DNA from: Thermococcus henrietii
GTDB lineage: Archaea; Methanobacteriota_B; Thermococci; Thermococcales; Thermococcaceae
Length of the DNA: 64,000 nt
Reading direction: 5' to 3'
Assembly: GCF_900198835.1 (NCBI RefSeq)
Contig: NZ_LT900021.1
Span: 1,550,001-1,614,000, forward strand
The notes below the pieces were generated by a model. That model was not told the DNA's origin. It was given only the letters and a program-made list of their open reading frames with translations, and did not search any database. Within the stretch, counting starts at the first letter, position 1, and each line of letters begins with the position of its first letter. Positions 34,261 through 43,762 of this stretch are shown piece by piece. The translations under genes were made by a program, and so were the position numbers.

Positions 34261-35010
34261 TCAACCGTTGGCAGGGTGCGGACCCTCCTGCCCGGAAGGT
34301 GAGGGAGCCTCTGTGCTCCCTCCCCTCTTCCTTCTGATGTGCGGCTTGAACAGCCTCTCGACCTCTTCTTGAACCTCCTCGGCTCTTCCGCTCAGAACGA
34401 GCTTTCCGTTGCCTATCACGACGACCCAGTCAACGATGGGCATCAGAGGCTCCCAGATATGGCTTATGATTACGAAGTTGGTCTTCCCCCTCGTATCCTC
34501 GATGATTTCAATGACTTTTTCCATGCTGTCAAAGTCTATATTGGCGAGAGGCTCGTCAAGGAATACTAGCTCCGGCTTTCCGATGAAGGCCTGCGCGAGG
34601 CTCAGTCTCTTCAGCATTCCCGAGGAGTAACCGCTTACCCGCTTGTCAAGGAACGGTTTTACCTCAAAGAGCTCCGCCACGCGCTCTACTTCCTCTTCAC
34701 ATGCCCCCTTGCTCTCCGCAAAGAGACTTAGCCATTCCCTGCCCGTTGTAAACTGCGGAAACGCCGGCGGGTCGTAGGCGACGCCGAAGCGGGCCTTGAC
34801 TTTCCAGTTGTTCCAGGGACTTTCTCCGAACACCTTTATCTCTCCGGAGCTGGGGCGGTAAACGCCGGTGGCGAGCTTAAGAAAGGTGCTCTTTCCGCCA
34901 CCGTTGGGGCCGAGGATTAGCGTTATCCCCCCCGGAATGCTAACCGTAACCCCGTCAAGTGCGTGGATGCTCCCGAAGTATTTCTTCAAATTCTTCACCT
35001 CGATAATCAT
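34261..35010 (-). CDS. ABC transporter ATP-binding protein
   Basis: 249 residues from ATG 35010, fixed by an ATGA overlap with the upstream gene and GGAGGTGGAGGG before it. Walker A GPNGGGKST, Q-loop region, signature YSSGMLKRLSLAQAF and Walker B LVFLDEPLANIDF are all present, so it is an active ABC ATPase of the export (CcmA/NatA) type. It is the last gene of an operon with a permease (35465-36232), a small membrane protein (35007-35468), a secreted anchored protein and a small secreted protein. It probably powers export of, or immunity to, the small secreted product; that is inference. Confidence 0.92.
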   Translation of the reverse strand: MIIEVKNLKKYFGSIHALDGVTVSIPGGITLILGPNGGGKSTFLKLATGVYRPSSGEIKVFGESPWNNWKVKARFGVAYDPPAFPQFTTGREWLSLFAESKGACEEEVERVAELFEVKPFLDKRVSGYSSGMLKRLSLAQAFIGKPELVFLDEPLANIDFDSMEKVIEIIEDTRGKTNFVIISHIWEPLMPIVDWVVVIGNGKLVLSGRAEEVQEEVERLFKPHIRRKRGGSTEAPSPSGQEGPHPANG

Positions 35011-35468
35011 TCCCTCCACCTCCAGACCACGAGCGATAGGAGGAGCGCGAAGGCGGAGCCGCTTAGATAGAGGGTGTTTTGAACCTCCTTGGTTGGGTAA
35101 TTCTTAATGAAGCGGAGGGCGCAGGTTAGCTTTCCTGTTCCGTTGTTGACTATCAGATAGTCTCCCTCGTGGGGGAGAACAAACTGGTAGGTTAGGTGTT
35201 CGTAGACGCTCTCCCTGCTCACGAGGTTACCCGTCAGTACATCATAGACCACAATGACCCCATTGCCGCTACAGGAAGCCTCAACGAGGGAACTCGTTGG
35301 AGTGTGCACTGTTACTGTGCTGAGACTTGTAACGTTTCCTCGATGCTCCGTGGGTTGGAGAAACACCGGTCCAATTGAGCCGACCTCGTCCTCATAGGGG
35401 TTGTAAACCCATAAAGAACCGATGGTGAGCATGAGCATTGCAGAGAGCAGGACAGCCCAGAACCTCAC
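35007..35468 (-). CDS. Small membrane protein with extracellular domain, ABC operon
   Basis: 153 residues from GTG 35468, chosen because it overlaps the permease stop (GTGA) and follows GGAGGGATG. An N-terminal span (about 3-22), a beta-rich extracellular segment (about 25-125) and a C-terminal span (about 130-148) are seen. No family was recognised. Its position between permease and ATPase genes with overlaps on both sides makes it a probable component or accessory of the same transporter. Confidence 0.75.
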   Translation of the reverse strand: MRFWAVLLSAMLMLTIGSLWVYNPYEDEVGSIGPVFLQPTEHRGNVTSLSTVTVHTPTSSLVEASCSGNGVIVVYDVLTGNLVSRESVYEHLTYQFVLPHEGDYLIVNNGTGKLTCALRFIKNYPTKEVQNTLYLSGSAFALLLSLVVWRWRE

Positions 35469-36232
35469 ACCACATCCCTCCTTCTGATGAGAACCCACGA
35501 GAGGGCAAAGAGCGCCAGCGGAACGAGAAGGCCCCAGCCGATGTATTGAACCGTGAACGGTGTGAAGTCGGTGCTACCGCTCCTGGAGATGGCGTTGATG
35601 AAAAGCTGGGGAGGCAATTTAGAAACTCCAGTCACTCGGGGCGCATATATCACAGCGAAGCCGGCCATGAAGGCAAGGAACGCATTTGGAGATGCCAGTG
35701 AAGTCAGCGTGGCAACGGCTATCAAGTAGAGGACTAAAAAAGTCACCAAGGCCAACGCATCGCCAATGAAATCAGATGTTATTCCAGGAAGATAACCGGC
35801 TATGCTTGCATAGGTTGTTACAGTGACATAAGCAAAGGGTAGAAGTACCATTGTGAATCCGTAGATGAGGAGGGAGAGGAGTTTGACTCCAAATATTTCC
35901 GTGTTTGAGTATGGAAGCGAGTAAACCGAGAGTGCAACTCTACTGTCCCGGTCGTAGCGGAAGGTTAAAGCTCCGAGGAGTAGAATTAGAAAGCTCAGGA
36001 GAGTCCAGGCATCATCAAGGGAGAGCATACCCAATATTGATGTTGAAACCCCGGATGCCTTTGACACCCTAAAGAGCTGTATCTCAGTCCCAGATGCGAA
36101 TCCGACGCTTAAGCTAACACTCATTAGAGACCTTTTCATGGCCATTCCAACAAGGAGTATTCCAGAGAATAGAAGAACGTTCTTTATTACATCATTCATT
36201 TCCCAGCGGAAGAGCTTGTAAAGCCTTCCCAT
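35465..36232 (-). CDS. ABC transporter permease
   Basis: 255 residues with about six hydrophobic helices and a short N-terminal cytoplasmic start (MGRLYKLFRWEMNDVIKN) typical of ABC-2 type export permeases. RYDRDSRVALSVYSLPYSNTEIFGVKLL matches the cytoplasmic region conserved in ABC-2 permeases. The start has GAGGGGG upstream. It pairs with the ATPase at 34261-35010. The segment after helix 1 carries a longer extracellular loop. Confidence 0.82.
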   Translation of the reverse strand: MGRLYKLFRWEMNDVIKNVLLFSGILLVGMAMKRSLMSVSLSVGFASGTEIQLFRVSKASGVSTSILGMLSLDDAWTLLSFLILLLGALTFRYDRDSRVALSVYSLPYSNTEIFGVKLLSLLIYGFTMVLLPFAYVTVTTYASIAGYLPGITSDFIGDALALVTFLVLYLIAVATLTSLASPNAFLAFMAGFAVIYAPRVTGVSKLPPQLFINAISRSGSTDFTPFTVQYIGWGLLVPLALFALSWVLIRRRDVV

Positions 36233-36236
36233 GTGC

Positions 36237-37301
36237 TTACCCCCTCAGTTTCTTTACCCTGCTAATTCCAATCGTTACCAAGAGAACCGCGAGGGACCCA
36301 TAGAAGACAAAGGCCGTTTTAACGTCCGGTTTGTGAAAGCTGACAGTGTTGGGTTTTTTAACGCCCGTTTTAAACGACATCAGCACAAGCCCCATCGCAT
36401 AGGAGTCATCGTGTTTAACTTCTACTTGACCCAGGGAGTATTCATCGGAGAACGACGCGCTTAGAACACCAAGGGCCCAGAGGTCGGGCCCGCCGTTGGG
36501 TGTGAACACGAGTTTTCCATCTGATGCGTCAAACGTGTAAATCAGGGTTGCCATCTGGACAATCTCGATGGGATACCCCTTTCCAAAGGGCTGGGTCAGG
36601 TTAAATGAGTATCTGTTAGTAACCACGGTCTTGATAGGTGGGTAATAGGTGATGTTCTTCCATCTCTTCGGTTTCTTGTTGTCTACCATGACTCTGCCGA
36701 CAACGGTGCTGAACGGGTAACTGGAAAACGTACTCCCCTTTTCGAGTGGATGAAATGGGCTGTCAAAGAGCATCGTGTGTCCATAGGCTTTTCCGTCCTT
36801 TACAACCTGCATATCAGCTTCTCTGATGAGATACGAGCCGGTTATCATAACTTTCCGAAGTTTGAACACGTACCAGGTCCAGCCATTGAAACCTGGCTCA
36901 TGGCTTTTCTCGGTTTTCTCCGATAGAACTTCTGATTTGTTCCAAAAGATTGGGGGAGACATATATTTGGGAAGAACCGTCATTACGGTGACGTTTCTGA
37001 GTTCTATTTGTACGTGCGAGAGAATATACCCGTTGTTTTCATCGGAGAGGTTGAACCTTATCACGGTGCTGTTGTACGTTTTTATCACGTAGAGGACTCC
37101 TGAGTAATTGTAAATCATCAGCGACGTAGTTATCCAGTCCGGTTTGTCACCGTGGGAGACACAATAGTGGATGTAGGGGTTGTATCTGGAAGCAATGTAA
37201 GTTAGGGACGTGTAGCCTTCAATTCCAGACGAAGCACCGACAAAGGATGAGGTTACAATTATCGTTAATATGAAAAAACACGTTAACAAGCTCTTTTTCA
37301 T
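36237..37301 (-). CDS. Secreted protein with C-terminal membrane anchor, ABC operon
   Basis: 354 residues. Signal peptide (about 1-24), a large extracellular beta-rich domain with Asn-glycosylation sequons, and a C-terminal span (about 328-346) followed by a basic tail (RVKKLRG). No enzyme motif was seen. The start follows GGAGGGAG. It lies between the small secreted protein and the permease and is probably co-transcribed with both. It could be a surface receptor, maturation or immunity factor for the small secreted protein; none of this can be shown from sequence alone. Confidence 0.72.
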   Translation of the reverse strand: MKKSLLTCFFILTIIVTSSFVGASSGIEGYTSLTYIASRYNPYIHYCVSHGDKPDWITTSLMIYNYSGVLYVIKTYNSTVIRFNLSDENNGYILSHVQIELRNVTVMTVLPKYMSPPIFWNKSEVLSEKTEKSHEPGFNGWTWYVFKLRKVMITGSYLIREADMQVVKDGKAYGHTMLFDSPFHPLEKGSTFSSYPFSTVVGRVMVDNKKPKRWKNITYYPPIKTVVTNRYSFNLTQPFGKGYPIEIVQMATLIYTFDASDGKLVFTPNGGPDLWALGVLSASFSDEYSLGQVEVKHDDSYAMGLVLMSFKTGVKKPNTVSFHKPDVKTAFVFYGSLAVLLVTIGISRVKKLRG

Positions 37302-37350
37302 CTCTACTCCCTCCGAAAATTAAAAAGGAAGTTTAAAAACAAGAAAGCGT

Positions 37351-37674
37351 TCAAATGTATGGCCACCCAGCAGACGAAACTACCTTGTGGTATCCATCTA
37401 TGGTTACTATAGTCTCTGCTCCATTCGGATCGGGGATTATAGTAATCCCCGTGAGGATATGGCCTGCGTAGGCACCTCCTCCCCCAGTTCTGTACGTGAT
37501 GTGGTAGTTGGTGTAGGGGTGCTGAACATCGTACTTGACTCCGATTTCTGTCCAAGAGTATCCATATGAGTCACTGTTGTGTCCTCTAACTGCAGTAACA
37601 GCCCAAGTCGTCGCTGCCGCGAACCCTGCCGCCACTACTAACAAGCCGAACAACATGGCCATTAACTTCTTCAT
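37351..37674 (-). CDS. Small secreted protein, first gene of ABC operon
   Basis: 107 residues from ATG 37674 (GGAGGG upstream; a longer frame to 37890 lacks support). A clear signal peptide (MKKLMAMLFGLLVVAAGFAA) precedes a mature part of about 80 residues rich in Tyr, Gly, His and Ser with almost no Lys, including SYGYSWTEIGVKYDV and a GGGG stretch. No Cys. Its size, secretion signal and dedicated ABC operon recall bacteriocin-type loci such as lactococcin 972, but no similarity was tested. Two tandem 13-bp repeats in the promoter suggest tight regulation. Confidence 0.7.
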   Translation of the reverse strand: MKKLMAMLFGLLVVAAGFAAATTWAVTAVRGHNSDSYGYSWTEIGVKYDVQHPYTNYHITYRTGGGGAYAGHILTGITIIPDPNGAETIVTIDGYHKVVSSAGWPYI

Positions 37675-37696
37675 GGTGTGGACCCTCCTACCCGAG

Positions 37697-37730
37697 GGGC
37701 GATTAATACGCCCGGTCGGGCGATTGATAC
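37697..37730 (-). promoter_or_regulatory. Tandem operator-like repeats upstream of the small secreted protein
   Basis: GGGCGATTAATAC (37697-37709) and GGGCGATTGATAC (37718-37730) are direct repeats with one mismatch, 21 bp apart, i.e. two helical turns. They overlap the expected promoter (TATA-like element just upstream), as in a site for a dimeric regulator. Confidence 0.5.
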
Positions 37731-37922
37731 TATTTTTAGCATAGTATTTAACTTTTACTTCGAAATTGAGATATAAATTCCAAAAAAAATCGGCCACACT
37801 GCAACATATGCATGACATAGTGCAAATGAAGGGGCGGATTACTTCAATTGATAACCAAATTATATCGAAATTGTCGAAGATATTTAACAAAATGTTTTAT
37901 CATTATGGAAAAACTTCGGTGG

Positions 37923-38199
37923 CTAAACATGATAGACAGGTGTCGGATTTCGAACCTTCAGCTCCACGTCTTCTTCTGAGTCACCGCCGTAAACGTTTTC
38001 CCGCTTCCCGATTTTCAGGATTCGTATACTCTTCTCTGCCTTGTTATACTCAACCAGAACTCGGTAATCCCATACGAAGGCGGTAAACGTTCTCATATCC
38101 TCTGAGTTTTTGAACATCGAGCCTCGCAAGGGGAAAGTAGGCCAGCTTTGATATCTTGTCCTTAACTAGTTCGCGTTCTTTTACGGGATCAAAGCCCAT
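37923..38199 (-). pseudogene. RelE-like toxin, frameshifted
   Basis: From ATG 38199 the frame reads MGFDPVKEREL through KLRGYENVYRLRMG, then runs into a stop. A shift near 38065-38075 continues with DYRVLVEYNKAEKSIRILKI and GKRENVYGG, the conserved C-terminal half of RelE/ParE toxins. The intact protein would be about 92 residues. The frameshift removes the catalytic end from the translated product. Its start overlaps the end of the antitoxin remnant, the usual relBE arrangement. Confidence 0.7.
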
Positions 38200-38378
38200 C
38201 CTTCACCACGTCCCACTCAAGGAACTCGTCGTCTCTGCGCTCTCTGATGGCCTGTTTCTCCCACACCTCTGGCTCGACCTCTTCAATAAGCAAGCTGAAG
38301 GTTCACCTCAATAAGTTCCTTCAGGAGCTTCTCTATCTCGTCTGTCCTCTGCATTATCTCGACAAGAGACGTTCCCAT
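38189..38378 (-). pseudogene. RelB-type antitoxin, frameshifted
   Basis: From ATG 38378 the frame reads MGTSLVEIMQRTDEIEKLL and stops early. A shift near 38290-38300 continues LLIEEVEPEVWEKQAIRERR to a stop at 38189 that overlaps the toxin ATG. Length (about 62 residues), the coiled helix and the EPEVWEKQAI tail fit archaeal RelB-like antitoxins. With both partners broken, the module looks inactivated. Confidence 0.6.
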
Positions 38379-38431
38379 GTTCCCACTGATTCAAAGTATG
38401 GAGAAGAGGAGTAAATAAATTGTGTTCCCAA

Positions 38432-39241
38432 TCAGCTCCACGTCTCGGCTATGACGTCGTGCTTGTGGATGCTCTCGTTGCTGATTACGCGCACGTGGAT
38501 TTTGCCCCTAAACTTCTCCCGGGCCTTGGCGAAAATCTCGCGTGCAACATCTTCAACGAACTTCGGGTTCGCGAACATTCCCTGCACAACCGCGTTCTCG
38601 TCAACCGTCTTCAGAAGTGTGTAGGTCGGGTGGCTGAAGGAGCTCTCGACGACGTCAATCATATCCTCGAGCGCTATCTCCTCGTCGAAGGCCGTCCTGA
38701 CCTCGAGCTCGCCGATGGCGCGCTGTATGTGGGTCTTCCCGTTGTTGTTGGCCATCGCGTGGGGACATGCGGTGTTGCCTATAACCCTGACGCGGAGAAC
38801 CTTCTCAAAGGTGCCATCCTCGTTCTTTATGACGCCGACCTCTACGTCATAGGGCTCGTAGCTCGTCTTCCCACTCGCCGGCGTTTCCCTGGGGATTATC
38901 AGATGGGTCTTAATCCAGACCTCCGCCCTTCTGTGCGGGTGTTTGCTCTCAAGGCGTCTTATGACGGCTCTTCCAAGCTCCTCAAGCGAGCTGTGGGCCT
39001 CCCTAACCTCTTCCTCCACGGCCTCGCTCATGGCCTCGGTTATGCTCTCCACGAGACGGCTCATGTGGATTCCCTTTTTCTCGGCCGGGACGTCTATCGT
39101 GACTTCAAAGAGCGGGAGGAACGTGTAGACCTTCCCCTTCCAGTTAATCTTGGCGACGCTCCTGAGGTTGGTTATGCCGACGCGCCTGAGGGGTTCTCTA
39201 ATCTCCGGAACTTCTTCCTGGGTCTCAATCACTTCTCTCAC
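38432..39241 (-). CDS. mptA: GTP cyclohydrolase MptA (archaeal, COG1469)
   Basis: 269 residues, full length for the family. It converts GTP to 7,8-dihydro-D-neopterin 2',3'-cyclic phosphate, the first step of archaeal pterin synthesis, using Fe2+. Family features: [15 protein letters not shown], the metal-ligand region [19 protein letters not shown] (Cys-Pro-His) and [15 protein letters not shown]. It follows the DUF1699/HTH gene by 32 nt on the same strand and may be the end of the long operon, or have its own transcript. Confidence 0.93.
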   Translation of the reverse strand: MREVIETQEEVPEIREPLRRVGITNLRSVAKINWKGKVYTFLPLFEVTIDVPAEKKGIHMSRLVESITEAMSEAVEEEVREAHSSLEELGRAVIRRLESKHPHRRAEVWIKTHLIIPRETPASGKTSYEPYDVEVGVIKNEDGTFEKVLRVRVIGNTACPHAMANNNGKTHIQRAIGELEVRTAFDEEIALEDMIDVVESSFSHPTYTLLKTVDENAVVQGMFANPKFVEDVAREIFAKAREKFRGKIHVRVISNESIHKHDVIAETWS

Positions 39242-39273
39242 CCGGGGTTGGCTTGAGAAAAGGTCTTTTAAAG

Positions 39274-39666
39274 TTAAGCCCGGAGCTCGTTCACCATGTA
39301 GTAAACGGTCCTCAGGGGAATGCCGAGGCGCTCGCTGATTTCCCGCATCGGAACGCCCTTCCTGGCCAGCTCCCGGACGAGCTTCACCGTTTTTTCGTCG
39401 TACTTCCTCGGCCTCCCCCTGGGCCTGTTCTCGGGGACGAGCTCTATACCGAGCTGACCGAGGGCGTAGATGACCCTTTTGGAGACCTTTGGATAGAGGC
39501 TCGGCGGACAGCTTATCCTCTTCACGTTGGGCGCGTTCTCGAGGATTTTAACGACGACCTCCTTGGTGGGCCTTAAACTAACGTAGACCTCGGTGACGTC
39601 CTCGTCGAGCTCGGAAAGCTTCCGCAGGAGCTCGTCGTAGGTTTTGGCACTCACCCGAACCTTCAT
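39274..39666 (-). CDS. DUF1699-like protein with Hin-type HTH
   Basis: 130 residues. An N-terminal alpha/beta part (about 1-80; [26 protein letters not shown]) resembles archaeal DUF1699. The C-terminal 45 residues contain [12 protein letters not shown] followed by a resolvase-type helix-turn-helix ([20 protein letters not shown]). It is probably a DNA-binding regulator. It is 4 nt after the DUF530 gene, so it is in the topoisomerase VI operon; the target is unknown. Confidence 0.78.
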   Translation of the reverse strand: MKVRVSAKTYDELLRKLSELDEDVTEVYVSLRPTKEVVVKILENAPNVKRISCPPSLYPKVSKRVIYALGQLGIELVPENRPRGRPRKYDEKTVKLVRELARKGVPMREISERLGIPLRTVYYMVNELRA

Positions 39667-39670
39667 GCCC

Positions 39671-40924
39671 TCACCCCTGCAGGAGGTCGAGGAAGCGCTT
39701 GGCCTTGTCGCTCTTCGGCATGAACTTCTCGAACTTCTTCAGCTCGTTCTCGCTGAACAGAACCTTGTGCAGGCCGGAAATCACGAACTTCTTTATGGCC
39801 TCCTCCAGCTCGGCCTCGTCAATCCCGAGGAGCTCCGCGACTTTTCCTTCGTCGTAGGGGCTCATGCCGTAGAGCAGAACCCCGCCGAGGAGGTAGTTGG
39901 GAATCGTGGTGATGTCCTTCCTCTTCCCGGTCAGCTGGCCCTCCATCTCGCACTTCCTTATGACGTAGATGCTCCCCTGCCCTGTCTTGAAGTCCTTCTC
40001 GTGCCTGAAGGGTAAATCGAGGATTGAGTAGTGGCAGTCTATGCAGAGCTTTATCCCCGGGAAGATGCCGAGGGTCTCGCGCTCCGTCGAAGAGGTGAGG
40101 AAGTAGTAGCGGAAGATGTCCAGGCCGAGCTTTTCGGCGCCGTTTTCGGGGTCAAGGGAAGCGTAGGCCAAGGCGAGGTTGTCAACGGTGTAGTGGTTGT
40201 TTATGAGAACCCCCCTCGTCTTCACGAACGTCAAAACGCGCCAGCGGAACCTTCTTCCGAAGCGTTTCCTGAGCTCCATCTCGATGTCGGCATCGGCCGG
40301 AAGGTCGAGGCGGGCCTTCTTCAGCCTGTTGTTCTCGAAGTACTCGACCTCAATCCTTATGCTCTTCGTCCTGACAGTCCCCTTCTCGCGGAGCTTGCCC
40401 TTGATGAACTTGAAGGTTTCTCTAACCTCAATACTCTCCTTGGCCAGAAGGCGCAACACGTCGCCGGAGTAGGCGAGGTGTGGAAGAACTTCAAGCCTGC
40501 CGAGCTTCACGGGCTTCTCAACGGCCCTGACCTTCTCGAAGTTCTCCTTCGTTATCGCCTCTACCGGAATCTCTTTCCTGCCGAGCTTGAAGGTGTAGTT
40601 GGCCGAGAGCAGAGCTAAGGCCATCTTGTGGGCGGTTATAGCCGAACGGAGTCTCTCAAGGGCCAAAGCCCTGTTGTGCTTCTTCCTGTAAATCCACTGG
40701 AGGTGGGGGTCGCGGTTTTTCTTGTCCATGAAGCGGACGGACGGGGCCGTTTCCCCAACGCGCCTCTCAAGCTCGTCCTGGAGGTCGTTCAGAAGGGAAA
40801 CGTTGCGCTGGAGGGTGTAGGCTAACCTGGCTGGCTCGAAGTTCTCGAAGAGCTCGCCCAGGTCTATGCCTATATCGTCGAGTATCTTGTTGACCTGGGC
40901 GACGAGCTCTTCAGTCGTCGTCAT
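39671..40924 (-). CDS. DUF530 family protein
   Basis: 417 residues, a conserved archaeal protein of unknown function that I recall as DUF530. Features: helical N-terminus (about 1-130), a middle mixed region, and a CxxC pair (LCIDCHYS) with a later Cys that could bind metal. The C-terminus has a short helical domain resembling a winged-helix ([17 protein letters not shown]). It starts within the Top6A stop (ATGA overlap), so it is translated with topoisomerase VI. A role in chromosome or RNA metabolism is guessed from the neighbours only. Confidence 0.78.
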   Translation of the reverse strand: MTTTEELVAQVNKILDDIGIDLGELFENFEPARLAYTLQRNVSLLNDLQDELERRVGETAPSVRFMDKKNRDPHLQWIYRKKHNRALALERLRSAITAHKMALALLSANYTFKLGRKEIPVEAITKENFEKVRAVEKPVKLGRLEVLPHLAYSGDVLRLLAKESIEVRETFKFIKGKLREKGTVRTKSIRIEVEYFENNRLKKARLDLPADADIEMELRKRFGRRFRWRVLTFVKTRGVLINNHYTVDNLALAYASLDPENGAEKLGLDIFRYYFLTSSTERETLGIFPGIKLCIDCHYSILDLPFRHEKDFKTGQGSIYVIRKCEMEGQLTGKRKDITTIPNYLLGGVLLYGMSPYDEGKVAELLGIDEAELEEAIKKFVISGLHKVLFSENELKKFEKFMPKSDKAKRFLDLLQG

Positions 40925-42081
40925 GGTAGCAAATCACCGTTGTTTATCTTTTCCGGCAGGTACTCCTTGGCAACGAACTCGAGGGATTTGTTCGCGAGGG
41001 CCTGCTGTTCAATCCTGACGCCCCACTTGAGGGCCATCTTGAGCTGTCTCTGCCATTCCTTGTTCTGGAACCAGGGGTACTCCATCTCCTCCAAAATGCG
41101 CTTGTAGTCGCCCGTCGGGCCACCTTTCTTGTTGGGAGGAATCCCCTTGAGCTTCTCGGTGACGTTCTCTAAACCATAGCGCTTTATGTCGTCCATCGTC
41201 ATGCCAACGAACCTCGCCTCGGGCGTTGCCAGCTTGTCGCTGAGGTAGGCGAGGTTTATCGAGCCCTGCTTTATGGTGGAGTAGATGTACCAACCGTAGG
41301 GGTCGCCATCTGTGAAGACGATGATTGGCAGGCCTTCCTCGTAGTGAAGCCTGTGGATAAGCCTTCTAACGCCACGCGAGGCCTGTCCCTGGGTCGCTAT
41401 GATTAGGGCCTTCTCCTTCTTCGGGAACTTTTCCTCGATGAGACGGTCGGCCATAGCGGCGGTCTCGACAACGAGGGCGTAGTCAACGTTTATCTCGGGG
41501 AACTGAATGTGCTCGACTGTTCCCGGGACGGCCCAACCACCGCTTCCGAGCTTGCTCGCGTTGAACTCGTCCTCGCCATCCCTAATCACTATGTCGCCGT
41601 AGATGTAACCGCGCCTGTCCGCTGTGATGTGCATCTCCTCACGCAGGACTCCGAGCATTCTCTCAAGGTCTTCTATGATAGGGTCGCTCTCGCGCTGGTC
41701 CTCGAAGGTGTTCTCCTTCGTTCCAGGAATCGTGTGTTTGTTGGCGTAGTAGGCTTCACGAAGGCTCGCGTGCTTGCCCTCGGCGACGAGCCTCTTCACG
41801 TAGGCCATTATGAGCAAGGTTTGCATGAACTTTCTGGCATGAGCCACGTTGAGGAAGTAACGCCTTGAGAGCTTGTCGCCCATCCTGATGAGCTTGGCCT
41901 TCTCGTCGAAGTAGACGTTGTTGAGTCCGCGCGTCGGTATGTCAAAGTAGGGGTTCTTGCCGGCCTTGATAGCCTCAAGGACGCTCCTTCCGTACTCTTC
42001 GAGCTTGCTGAGCACCTTTCTCGGGTCGTAGGAGAACTTCTCCTTGGGCCTCTCGCGCTTTATTGCCTTGGATTTAGGCAT
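40921..42081 (-). CDS. top6A: DNA topoisomerase VI subunit A
   Basis: 386 residues. The Spo11-like catalytic subunit makes double-strand breaks through a Tyr. The winged-helix (CAP) part contains [19 protein letters not shown] with the catalytic Tyr of the R-E-A-Y-Y motif. The Toprim domain shows [17 protein letters not shown] and [17 protein letters not shown] (metal-binding DGD). It overlaps Top6B by 8 nt and DUF530 by 4 nt. With Top6B it relaxes and decatenates DNA, ATP-dependently. Confidence 0.97.
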   Translation of the reverse strand: MPKSKAIKRERPKEKFSYDPRKVLSKLEEYGRSVLEAIKAGKNPYFDIPTRGLNNVYFDEKAKLIRMGDKLSRRYFLNVAHARKFMQTLLIMAYVKRLVAEGKHASLREAYYANKHTIPGTKENTFEDQRESDPIIEDLERMLGVLREEMHITADRRGYIYGDIVIRDGEDEFNASKLGSGGWAVPGTVEHIQFPEINVDYALVVETAAMADRLIEEKFPKKEKALIIATQGQASRGVRRLIHRLHYEEGLPIIVFTDGDPYGWYIYSTIKQGSINLAYLSDKLATPEARFVGMTMDDIKRYGLENVTEKLKGIPPNKKGGPTGDYKRILEEMEYPWFQNKEWQRQLKMALKWGVRIEQQALANKSLEFVAKEYLPEKINNGDLLP

Positions 42082-43762
42082 TCTCGCTCACCTCCTGCCC
42101 CTTGGAGGCAAAGTGACTCTCTATAAACCTGATGAAGTACTCCCTAATCTTCTCCTCCGGCTCGCCCGTGAGAACGCTCAGAGCCCTCGCTATCTCGGGC
42201 ACGTACTTCTCGAAGGTCTTCTTCCTCTTGACCTGGTAAAGCCTTCTGTGCTTTCCGCTGAGGTAGGTCTGCAGTCTTCTCGCCGCGTCCATTATGGCCA
42301 GGCGAATCTCGTTGTAAATCTCATCGACGCTCGCTATGCTCTGCTTTCCGGTTCCGGTGTAGGGGACGTGGACTGAAACGACGTTAATCATGAGCACGAG
42401 CGGGGTTCTGTCAAGGTCGTCAACGCGGTAGCGCTTCCAGTCTATCGAGCGTGCGGCCTGAGTGGTTACACACGAGCCTGCATCGAAGAGGAGCGGAACG
42501 CGGTTCGCGTAGCGGAGGAGCTCGAAACCGCTTGGTATCTCACCGCCGTAGGCAAGGCCGACCTCGACCTGGAAGGGGATTCCTCCGGAGTAAACCTTGG
42601 GGGGCCTCGTTACGGCCGTTACGAACTCCGGCTTGAGGATTCCCTTCAAACCCTTCTCGATGTTCTCCTCGCCTATGGGCCTGAGGCCGTGCGTCGGCGG
42701 AGCGAGGAACTTCATGCACTTGAAGGCCTCGACTATCTCCTCTGCCTCGTGCCAGGTGAGCTTTTCAGGTGGCTTCTCCATCATCTTCGCGACCTGCTTG
42801 ACGACCTTGGTGTAGCCCTTGAAGGAGCGGAGAACGGCTTTGACTTCGCCCTTCATGAGCCTCTCGTAGAGCCCTTCCTGAACCTTCTTGTCCTCGACCG
42901 TCTTGATGAGCCTCAATGCCGCTATGTACTCGACGAGCTCGTCAACCTTCTTGTCGCTTATCCTCGAGAATTCTCCAACGAGGAAGCGCCTCACGCTTGT
43001 CCTTCTCGTCTTCTTGGCCATCCTGTAGACGTCGTCCGTGAGAACTCCCTTCGGGTGGGGCTTCATCTCAACAGGAGGTTCAGGAATCTCGTCGCTCGAG
43101 CGCGGGAAGACTATTAACCTCCCGTCCGGCTCGATGAGCTCGATGTGGGCATGTGGATTCGCTATCGCGGTGAGCTTGAGGTACCAGTAAACGCCCTGCT
43201 TCGAGCGCATGTACTTGACGTTCTTGACCTCGAGCTCTATCCTCGTCCCGTGCCAGCCGTCCGGGTTGGGGTGCTTCTCCTTCTTTACGATTTTACCCTC
43301 GTTTCTGTCAACGTCAATCTTGACCCAGGCCTCTATTATCTCGTCGCCCGTTGATGTGACCACGCGCGTTGCCTTACCGCTCGTTATCTGGGCGAACATC
43401 ACGGCACCGCTTATACCGATACCCTGCTGGCCCCTGCTCTGTATGTTCCTGTGGGCCTTCGTTCCGGCCAGCATCTTTCCAAAGACGTGGGTTATGTACT
43501 TCTCCGGGATTCCAGGGCCGTTGTCCTCTACAACCACCTTGTAGTGCTCCCTTCCGAGTTCCTCAATCTCGACCCTTATATAGGGGGAAATCCCGGCCTC
43601 CTCACAGGCGTCGAGCGAATTCGTCACCGCCTCGTGGACGAGCGTTGTAAGCGAGCGGACCTTGCCGGTGTAGCCGAGCATTGCCGCGTTTCGCCTGAAG
43701 AACTCGCTGACGCTCTGGATTTTGAACTCCTTAAAGAGCTGATTCGCCTCGGCCATGCTCAT
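42074..43762 (-). CDS. top6B: DNA topoisomerase VI subunit B
   Basis: 562 residues. A GHKL ATPase: [17 protein letters not shown] (N-box), [22 protein letters not shown] (G1 region, shortened here as DNGPGIP), [11 protein letters not shown] (G2). A helix-two-turn-helix and transducer domain follow with the conserved switch Lys in TGTGKQSI. The start at 43762 overlaps the KH-protein stop (ATGA) with GGAGG close by. It binds ATP, dimerises and drives strand passage by Top6A. Confidence 0.97.
   Translation of the reverse strand: MSMAEANQLFKEFKIQSVSEFFRRNAAMLGYTGKVRSLTTLVHEAVTNSLDACEEAGISPYIRVEIEELGREHYKVVVEDNGPGIPEKYITHVFGKMLAGTKAHRNIQSRGQQGIGISGAVMFAQITSGKATRVVTSTGDEIIEAWVKIDVDRNEGKIVKKEKHPNPDGWHGTRIELEVKNVKYMRSKQGVYWYLKLTAIANPHAHIELIEPDGRLIVFPRSSDEIPEPPVEMKPHPKGVLTDDVYRMAKKTRRTSVRRFLVGEFSRISDKKVDELVEYIAALRLIKTVEDKKVQEGLYERLMKGEVKAVLRSFKGYTKVVKQVAKMMEKPPEKLTWHEAEEIVEAFKCMKFLAPPTHGLRPIGEENIEKGLKGILKPEFVTAVTRPPKVYSGGIPFQVEVGLAYGGEIPSGFELLRYANRVPLLFDAGSCVTTQAARSIDWKRYRVDDLDRTPLVLMINVVSVHVPYTGTGKQSIASVDEIYNEIRLAIMDAARRLQTYLSGKHRRLYQVKRKKTFEKYVPEIARALSVLTGEPEEKIREYFIRFIESHFASKGQEVSENA

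Noticed and set aside
38420-39256. 278-codon plus-strand ORF
   Set aside because: It is a full-length shadow of mptA, whose motifs are clear on the minus strand.
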